DNA from: Eutreptiella sp. 'Long Island Sound 2002'
Taxonomy: Eukaryota; Euglenozoa; Euglenophyceae; Eutreptiales; Eutreptiaceae
Direction of reading: 5' to 3'
DNA length: 64,000 bases
Assembly (NCBI GenBank): GCA_964036045.1
Contig: OZ038381.1
Location: forward strand, 134,694,306 to 134,758,305
The notes under the pieces were generated by a model that was given only the letters and a program-made list of their open reading frames with translations, did no database searches and was not told where the DNA came from. Positions 54,983 to 64,000 of the stretch are shown in pieces (positions within the stretch are counted from its first letter, which is position 1; every line of letters begins with the position of its first letter). The translations under genes were made by a program, and so were the position numbers.

Positions 54983-57900
54983 CTATCTCTGAAAACAGGC
55001 ATCCTCAAAAGGCCTAAAAATTACGTAGTGGAACGGTGCAATTTGCACAAAAAAAGCGGTTTGTGGGCAATCTCTTCAGCTTGAGGTTCATGAACCTCTG
55101 GAAGACACCTAGGAGGTCACACTCATGCTGTTGGCCTCCATGACAATGCATCCACGTTGCCCCGGGGGGGTGCCTTGGGTTGCCGACTATCACTGAAAAC
55201 AGCCATCCTGAAAGGGCCTAAAAGTTACGTAGTGGAACGGTGCAATTTGTACAAAAAAACCGTTTGTGGGCCATCTCCCTACCTTGAGTTTTTTGAACCT
55301 CTAGACCACACCTAGGAGGTCACACTCATGCCGTCTAGCTGCATGACAATGCATCCACGTTGCCCTGCGGGGCTGCCTTGGGCTGCCGACTATCACTGAA
55401 AACAGCCATCCTGAAAAGGTCTAAAAGTTACGTAGTGGAACGGTGCAATCTGTACAAAAAAACAGTTTGTGGGATATCCCTTCAGCTTGATTTTTATGAA
55501 CCTCTAGGAGACACCCGAGAGGTCACACTCATGCTGTCGGGCTCCATGACAATGCATCCACGTTGCCCTGGGGGGGTGCCTTGGGCTGCCGACTATCATT
55601 GAAAACAGCCATCCTGAAAAGGCCCAAAAGTTAGGTTGACGAACAGTGCAATTTGTACAAAAAAACATTGGTGGGCCATCTCTTCAGCTTGAGTTTTATG
55701 AACCCCTAGAAAACACCTAGGAGGTCACACTCATGCCGTCAGGCTGCATGACAATGCATCCACGTTGCCCTGGGGGGGTGCCTTGGGTTGCCGACTATCA
55801 CTCAAAACAGCCATCCTGAAAAGGCCTAAAAGTGACGTAGTGGAACGGTGCAATTTGTACAACAAAACAGTTTGTGGGCCATCTCTTCAGCTTGAGGTTC
55901 ATGAACCCCTAGAAGACACCTGGGAGGTCACACTCATGCTGTCGGGCTGCATGACAATGCATCCACGTTGCCCTGGGGGGGTGCCTTGGGTTGCCGACTA
56001 TCACTGAAAAACAGCCATCCTGAAAAGGCCTAAAAGTTACGTACTGGAACGGTGCAATTTGCACAAAAAAACGGTTTGTGGGCCATCTCCTCAGCTTGAG
56101 TTTTATTAACCTCTAGTAAAGAACACAGGATATCACACTCATGCCGTCTAGCTGCATGACAATGCATCCATGTTGCCCCAGGGGGGGTGCCATGGGTTGC
56201 CGACTATCACTCAAAACAGCCATCCTGAGAAGGCCTAAAAGTTACGTAGTGAAACGGTGCAATTTCTACAAAAAAACAGTTTGTAGGCCATCTCTTCAGC
56301 TTGAGGTTCATGAACCTCTAGCGAACACCTAGGAGGTCACACTCATGCCGTCAGGCTGCATGACAATGCATCGACGTTGCCATGGGGGGGTGCCTTGGAG
56401 TGCCGACTATCACTGAAAACAGCCATCCTGAAAAGGCCTAAAAGTTACGTACTGGAACGGTGCAATTTGTACAAAAACACAGTTTGTGGGCCATCTTTTC
56501 AGCTTGACTTTTCCGAACCTCCAGAGGAGACCTAGGAGGTCAGACTCATGCTGTCGGGCTCCATGACAATGCACCCACGTTGCCCTAGGGGGGGTGCCTT
56601 GGGTTGCCGACTATCACTCAAAACAGCCATCCTGAAAAGGCCTAAAAGTTACGTACTGGAACGGTGCAATTTCTATAAAAAGACGGTTTGTGGGCCATCT
56701 CTTCAGCTTGAGGTTCATGGACCTCTAGACAACACCTAGGAGGTCACACTCATGCCGTCGGGCTCCATTAAAATGCATCCGCGTTGCCCTTGGGGGGTGC
56801 CTTGGGTTGCCGACTATCACCGAACACAGCGGTCCTGAAAAGGCCTAGAAGTTACGTACCCGAACGGTGCAATTTGTACAAAAAAACTGTTTGTGGTCCA
56901 TCTTTTTAGCTTGAGGTTTGTGAACCTCTAGAGGACACCTGAGAGGTCACAGTCATGCCGTCGGGCTGCATGACAATGCATCCACGTTGCCATGGGGGGG
57001 TGCCTTGCTTTGCCGACTATCACTGAAAACAGCCATCCTGAAAACGCCTAAAAGTTACGTACTGGAACGGTGCAATTTGTACAAAAAAACGGTTTGTGGG
57101 CCATCTCTTCAGCTTGTGTTTTTATAAACCTCTAGGATACACCTACGAGGTCACACTCATGCTGTCGGACTCCATGACAATGCATCAACGTTGCCCTTGG
57201 GGGGTGCCTTGGGTTGCCGACTATCACTGAAATCAGCCATCCTGAAAAGGCCTAAAAGTTACGTCCTGGAATGGTGCAATTTGTACAAAAACACAGTTTG
57301 TGGGCCATCTCCTCACCTTGAGTTTTATGAACCTCTAGGAGACACCTAGGAGATCACACTCATGCTGTCGGGCTCCATGATAATGCATCCACGTTGCCCT
57401 GGGGGGGTGCCTTGGGTTGCCGATTATCACTCGGAACAGCCATCCTGAAAAGTCCTAAAAGTTACGTACTGGAACGGTGCAATTTGTACAAAAAAAACAG
57501 TTTCTGGGCCATCTCTTCAGCTTGAGGTTCATGAACCTCTATAGGACACCTAGGAGGTCACACTCATGCTGTTCGGCTCCATGACAATGCATCCGAGTTG
57601 CCATGGGGGGGTGCCTTGGGTTGCCGACTATCACTGAAAACAGCCATCCTGAAAAGGCCTAAAAGTTACGTAGTGGAACGGTGCAATTTGTACAAAAAAA
57701 CGGTCTCCGGGCCATCTCTTCAGCTTGAGTTTTATGAACCTCTAGAGGACACATAGGAAGTTACACTCATGCTGTCAGGCTGCATGACAATGCATCAACT
57801 TTGCCCTGGGGGGGTGCCTTGAATTGCCGACTATCACTGAAAACACCCATTCTGAAAAGGCCTAAAAGTTACATAGTGGAACGGTGCAATTTGTACAAAA

Positions 57901-60900
57901 AAGCTGTTTGTGGGCCATCTCTTTAGCTTGAGATTTTTCAACCTCTAGGGGACACCTGGGAGCTCACACTCATGCTGTCAGGCTCCATGACAATGCATCC
58001 ACGTTGCCCTGGGGGGGTGACTTGGGTTGCCGACTATCACTGAAATCAGCCATCCTGAAAACGCCTAAAAGTTACGTAGTGCAACGGTGCAATTTGTACA
58101 AATAAACGATTTGTGGGCCATCTCCTCAGCCTGAGGTTGATCAACCTCTAAGGGACACCTAGGAGGTCACACTCATGCTGTCGGGCTGCGTGAAAATGCA
58201 TCCACGTTGCCCTCAGGGGGTGCCTTGGGTTGCCAACTATCACTGAAAACAGCCATCCTGAAAAGGCCTAAAAGTTACGTAGTGGAACGGTGCAATTTGT
58301 ACAAAAAGCGGTTTGTGGGCCATCTATTCAGCTTGAGTTTCATGAACATCTAGATGACACCTAGGAGGTCAAACTCATGCTGTCAGGCTGCGTGACAATG
58401 CATCCACGTTGCCCTGGGGGGGTGCCTTCGGTTGCCGACTATCACTGAAAACACCCATTCTGAAGAGGCCTAAACGTTACGTAGTGGAACGGTGCAATTT
58501 GTACAAAAAAACGCTTTGTGGGCCATTTTTTCAGCTTGCGTTTCATGACCCTCCGGAGGACACCTAGGAGGTCACACTCATGCCGTCAGGCTGCATGACA
58601 ATGAATCCACGTTGCCATGGGGGGGTGTTTTGGGTTGCCGACTATCACTGAAAACAGCAATCCTGAAAAGGCCTAAAGGTTACGTACTGGAACGGTGCAA
58701 TTTGTACAAAAAAAAAGTTTGTGGGCCATTTCTTCAGCTTGAGTTTTATGAACCTCCAGAACACACCTAGGAGGTCACACTCATGCTGTCAGGCTGCGTG
58801 AACATGCATCCACGTTGCCCTGGAGGGGTCCCTTGGGTTGCCGACTATCACTGAAAACAGCCATCCTGAAAAGGCCTAAAAGTTACGTAGTGGAACAGGT
58901 CAATTTGTACAAAAAAACAGTTTGTGGGCCATCTCCTCAGCTTGCATTTTCTGAACCTCTAGATAACACCTATGAGGTCACACTCATGCTGTGGCGCTCC
59001 ATGACAATGCATCCACATTGCCATGGGGGGGTGCCTTGGGTAGCCGACTATCACTGAAAACAGCCATCCTGAAAAGGCCTAAAAGTTACGTACTGGAACG
59101 GTGCAATTTGTACAAAAAAACAGTTTGTAGGCCATATCCTCAGCTTGAATTTTCTAAAACGCTAGGAAACACCTGGGGGGTCACACTCATGCTGTCGGGC
59201 TCCATGACAATGCTTCCACGTTGCCCTGGGGGGGTGCCTTGGGTTGCCGACTATTACTGAAAACAGCCATCCTGAAAAGGCCTAAAAGTTACGTAGTGGA
59301 ACGGTGCAATTTGTACAAAAAAACAGTTTGTGGGCCATCTCTTCAGCTTGAGTTTTTTGAACCTCTAGAGAACACCTAGGAGGTCACACTCATGCTGTCG
59401 GGCTCCCTGACAATGCATCCACGTTGCCCTGGGGGGGTGCCTTGGGTTGGCGACTATCACTGAAAACAGCCGTCCCCAAAAGGCCTAAAAGTTACGTAGT
59501 GGAACGGTGCAATTTGTACAAATAAAACGGTATGTGGGCCATCTCTTCAGCTTGGGGTTCATGAACCTCCAGTGGGCACCTAGGAGGTCACACTCATGAC
59601 GTCTAGCTGCATGACAATGCATCCACGTTACCCTCGGGGGATGCCTTGGGTTGCCGAAGATTTCTCAAAACAGCCATCCTGAAAAGGCCTAAAGTTTACG
59701 TAGTGGAACGGTGCAATTTGTACAAAAAAAGGTTTGTGGGCCATCTCTTCAGCTTGAGGTTCATGAACCTCTAGAAGACAGCTAGGAGGTAACACACATG
59801 CCGTCGAGCTGCATGACAATGCATCCACGTTGCCCTGGGGGGGTGCCTTGGGTTGCCGACTATCACTGAAAACAGCCATCTTGAAAAGGCCTAAAGGTTA
59901 CGTACTGGAACGGTGCAATTTGTACAAAAAAGCGGTTCATGGGCCATCTCCTCAGCTTGAATTTTATGAACCTCTAGATGACACCTAGGAGGTCAGACTC
60001 GTGCCGTCGAGCTGCATGACAAAGCATCAACGTTGCCATGAGGGGGTTCCTTGGGTTGCCGACTATCACTGAAAACAGCCATCCTGAAAGGGCCTAAAAG
60101 TTACGTACTGGAACGGTGCAATTTGTACAAAAAAACGCTTGGTGGGCCATCTCTTCAGCTTCACTTTCATTGACCTCCTGGAGACACCTGCAAGGTCACT
60201 GTCATGCTGTCAGGCTGCATGACAATGCATCCACGTTGCCCTGGGGGGGTGCCTTGGGTTGCCGACTATCACTGAAAACAGCCACCTTGAAAAGGCCTAA
60301 AAGTTACGTAGTGGAACGGTGCAATTTGTGCAACAAAAAGGTTTGTGGGCGACCTCTTCAGTCTGAGTTGCATGAACCTCTGGAGGACACCTAGCAGGTC
60401 AAGCTCATGCTGTCAGGCTGCATGACAATGCATCCACGTTGCCCTGGGGGGGTGCCTTCGGTTCCCGACTATCACTGAAAACAGCCATTCTGAAGAGGCC
60501 TAAAAGTTACGTACTGGAACGGTGCAATTTGTACAAAAAAACGCTTTGTGGGCCATTTTTTCAGCTTGCGTTTCATGACCCTCCAGAGGACACCTAGGAG
60601 GTCACACTCATGCCGTCAGGCTGCATGACAATGAATCCACGTTGCCATGGGGGGGTGTTTTGGGTTGCCGACTATCACTGAAAACAGCAATCCTGAAAAG
60701 GCCTAAAGGTTACGTACTGGAACGGTGCAATTTGTACAAAAAAACAGTTTGTGGGCCATTTCTTCAGCTTGAGTTTTATGAACCTCCAGAACACACCTAG
60801 GAGGTCACACTCATGCTGTCAGGCTGCGTGAACATGCATCCACGTTGCCCTGGAGGGGTCCCTTGGGTTGCCGACTATCACTGAAAACAGCCATCCTGAA

Positions 60901-63900
60901 AAGGCCTAAAAGTTACGTAGTGGAACAGGTCAATTTGTACAAAAAAACAGTTTGTGGGCCATCTCCTCAGCTTGCATTTTCTGAACCTCTAGATAACACC
61001 TATGAGGTCACACTCATGCTGTGGCGCTCCATGACAATGCATCCATATTGCCATGGGGGGGTGCCTTGGGTAGCCGACTATCACTGAAAACAGCCATCCT
61101 GAAAAGGCCTAAAAGTTACATACTGGAACGGTGCAATTTGTACAAAAAAACAGTTTGTAGGCCATATCCTCAGCTTGAATTTTCTAAAACGCTAGGAAAC
61201 ACCTGGGGGGTCACACTCATGCTGTCGGGCTCCATGACAATGCTTCCACGTTGCCCTGGGGGGGTGCCTTGGGTTGCCGACTATAACTGAAAACAGCCAT
61301 CCTGAAAAGGCCTAAAAGTTACGTAGTGGAACGGTGCAATTTGTACAAAAAAACAGTTTGTGGGCCATCTCTTCAGCTTGAGTTTTTTGAACCTCTAGAG
61401 AACACCTAGGACGTCACACTCATGCTGTCGGGCTCCCTGACAATGCATCCACGTTGCCCTGGGGGGGTGCCTTGGGTTGGCGACTATCACTGAAAACAGC
61501 CGTCCCCAAAAGGCCTAAAAGTTACGTAGTGGAACGGTGCAATTTGTACAAATAAAACGGTATGTGGGCCATCTCTTCAGCTTGGGGTTCATGAACCTCC
61601 AGTGGGCACCTAGGAGGTCACACTCATGCCGTCTAGCTGCATGACAATGCATCCACGTTACCCTCGGGGGATGCCTTGGGTTGCCGAAGATTTCTCAAAA
61701 CAGCCATCCTGAAAAGGCCTAAAGTTTACGTAGTGGAACGGTGCAATTTGTACAAAAAAAGGTTTGTGGGCCATCTCTTCAGCTTGAGGTTCATGAACCT
61801 CTAGAGGACAGCTAGGAGGTAACACACATGCCGTCGAGCTGCATGACAATGCATCCACGTTGCCCTGGGGGGGTGCCTTGGGTTGCCGACTATCACTGAA
61901 AACAGCCATCTTGAAAAGGCCTAAAGGTTACGTACTGGAACGGTGCAATTTGTACAAAAAAGCGGTTCATGGGCCATCTCTTCAGCTTGAGGTTCATGAA
62001 CCTCTAGATGACACCTAGGAGGTCAGACTCGTGCCGTCGAGCTGCATGACAAGACATCAACGTTGCCATGAGGGGGTTCCTTGGGTTGCCGACTATCACT
62101 GAAAACAGCCATCCTGAAAGGGCCTAAAAGTTACGTACTGGAACGGTGCAATTTGTACAAAAAAACGCTTGGTGGGCCATCTCTTCAGCTTCACTTTCAT
62201 TGACCTCCTGGAGACACCTGCAAGGTCACTGTCATGCTGTCAGGCTGCATGACAATGCATCCACGTTGCCCTGGGGGGGTGCCTTGGGTTGCCGACTATC
62301 ACTGAAAACAGCCACCTTGAAAAGGCCTAAAAGTTACGTAGTGGAACGGTGCAATTTGTGCAACAAAAAGGTTTGTGGGCGACCTCTTCAGCTTGAGTTG
62401 CATGAACCTCTGGAGGACACCTAGCAGGTCAAACTCATGCTGTCAGGCTGCATGACAATGCATCCACGTTGCCCTGGGGGGGTGCCTTCGGTTCCCGACT
62501 ATCACTGAAAACAGCCATTCTGAAGAGGCCTAAAAGTTACGTACTGGAACGGTGCAATTTGTACAAAAAAACGGTTTGTGGGCCATCTCTTCAGCTTGAG
62601 TTTCATGACCCTCCTGATGACACCTAGGAGGTCACACTCATGCTGTCAGGCTGCATGACAATGCATCCACGTTGCCATGGGGGGGTGCCTTGGGTTGCCG
62701 ACTATCACTGAAAACAGCCATCCTGAAAAGGCCTAAAAGTTACGTACTGCAACGGTGCAATTTGTACAAAAAAACAGTTTGTGGGCCATCTCTTCAGCTT
62801 GGGTTTTATGAACCTCCAGAACACACCTAAGAGGTCACACTAATGCTGTCAGGCTGCGTGAGAATGCATCCACGTTGGCCTGGGGGGTTGCCTTGGGTTG
62901 CCAACTATCACTGAAAACAGCCATCCGGAAAAGGCCTAAAAGTTACGTAGTGGAACGGTGCAATTTGTACAAAGAAACGGTTTGTGGGCCATATCTTCAG
63001 CTTGATTTTTATGAACCTCTAGAGGACACCCAGGAGGTCACAATCATGCCGTCAGGCTGCATGACAATGCATCCACGTTGCCATAGGGGGGTGCCTTGGG
63101 TTGCCGGCTATCACTGAAAACAGCCATCCTGAAAGAGCCTAAAAGTTACGTACTGGAACGGTGCAATTTGTACAAAAATACAGTTTGTGGGCCATCTCTT
63201 CAGCTTGAGGTTTATCCACCTCTAGAAGACACCTAGGAGATCACAGTCATGCTGTCGAGCTCCATGACAATGCATCCACGTTGCCCTGGGGGGGTGCCTT
63301 GAATTGCCGACTATCACTGAAAACACCGGTTCTGAAAAGGCCTAAAAGTTACGTAGTGGAACGGTGCAATTTGTACAAAAAAGCGGTTTGTGGGCCATCT
63401 CCTCAGCTTGAGTTTTATGAACCTCTAGAGAACACCTAAGAGATGACATTCATGCCGTCAGGCTGCATGACAATGCATCCACGTTGCCCTGGGGCGGTGC
63501 CTTGGGTTGCTGACTATCACTGAAAACAGCAATCCTGAAAAGGCCTAAAAGTTACGTAGTGGAACGGTGCAATTTGTACAAAAAAACGGTTGGTTGGCCA
63601 TCTCTTCAGCTTGAGTTTCATAAACCTCTAGCAGACACCCAGGAGATCACACTCATGCCGTCAGGCTGCATGACAATGCATCCACGTTGCCCTGGGGGGG
63701 TGCCTTGGGTTGCCGACTATCATTGAAATCAGCAATCCTGAAAAGGCCTAAAAGTTACGTACTGGAACAGTGCAATTTGTACAAAAAAACGGTTTGTGGG
63801 CCATCTCCTCAGCTCGAGATTTATGAACCTCTAGAAGGCACCTAGGAGATCACACTCATGCTGTCGGGCTCCATGAGAATGCATCCACGTTGCCCAAAGG

Positions 63901-64000
63901 GGGTTGCCTTGGGTTGCCGACTATCACTGAAAACACCCATTCTGAAAAGGCCTAAAACTTACGTAGTGGAACGGTGCAATTTGTACAAAAAAACGGTTTG
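54983..64000 (+). repeat. satellite array C: 203-bp repeat, about 44 monomers, running off the window
   Basis: Same monomer family as arrays A and B, same orientation. It includes the 2,030-bp higher-order duplication below. No gene is seen; the 60-90 codon frames are stop-free stretches of monomers. Confidence 0.95.
58500..62560 (+). repeat. 2,030-bp higher-order repeat (10 monomers), two tandem copies
   Basis: Variant monomers at 58815, 58991, 59628 and 60116 recur at 60845, 61021, 61658 and 62146, all exactly 2,030 bp later, with only scattered differences. Edges are about 58500/60530/62560. The high identity between copies, against much lower identity between neighbouring monomers, indicates a recent block duplication. 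Confidence 0.9.

Noticed and set aside
54983-64000. CRISPR-like array
   Set aside because: Repeats are contiguous 203-bp units without spacers, in eukaryotic satellite context.

Overview
The window looks like repeat-rich nuclear DNA from a eukaryote, with no host single-copy gene that I can recognise. It holds retrotransposons and one satellite family. The species cannot be named from the sequence. Chromodomain-bearing Ty3/Gypsy elements, an RNase H-bearing LINE-like element and long satellite arrays would suit an alga or another large-genome protist. The primer-binding site of element 1 matches the 3' end of an initiator tRNA-Met of the animal type rather than the land-plant type, which argues weakly against a land plant.

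Layout. (1) 1-7.99 kb is a very C-rich + strand retroelement of non-LTR type whose 5' part lies outside the window: the end of a pol-like ORF (RNase H and a Cys/His knuckle), a His/Pro-rich ORF with CxxC pairs, a basic ORF, a long non-coding tail with a 188-bp duplication, and an A-rich tract. (2) 7.99-8.80 kb is a linker with a 65-bp tandem repeat. (3) From 8.80 kb to the end, the base layer is one tandem satellite of about 203 bp (about 120 copies visible), with higher-order duplications of about 3.86 kb and 2.03 kb. (4) Two large minus-strand chromoviruses sit in that satellite. Element 1 (10530-23743) is structurally complete, with 2.37-kb LTRs, primer site, polypurine tract and target duplication. 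Element 2 (37905-54982) has 2.75-kb LTRs and is older and broken by frameshifts and stops. (5) A 225-bp inverted-repeat element (34811-35035) interrupts the central array.

The two chromoviruses share gene order and homologous proteins: a pre-gag ORF (called ORF0 here) with a CERxCxxxCNLR motif and coiled coils, gag with a Cys/His knuckle, then protease, a linker domain resembling Dam-type methylase domains, reverse transcriptase, RNase H, integrase and chromodomain. In element 1 all of this lies in one reading frame of 2,725 codons, interrupted by only three stop codons. The gag/pol boundary in both elements is an in-frame TAG in the same context (TAG, A/CGG, AGC, CCC) with pol open directly behind it. 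This points to stop-codon readthrough as the way Pol is made, and it is the most interesting signal in the window together with ORF0.
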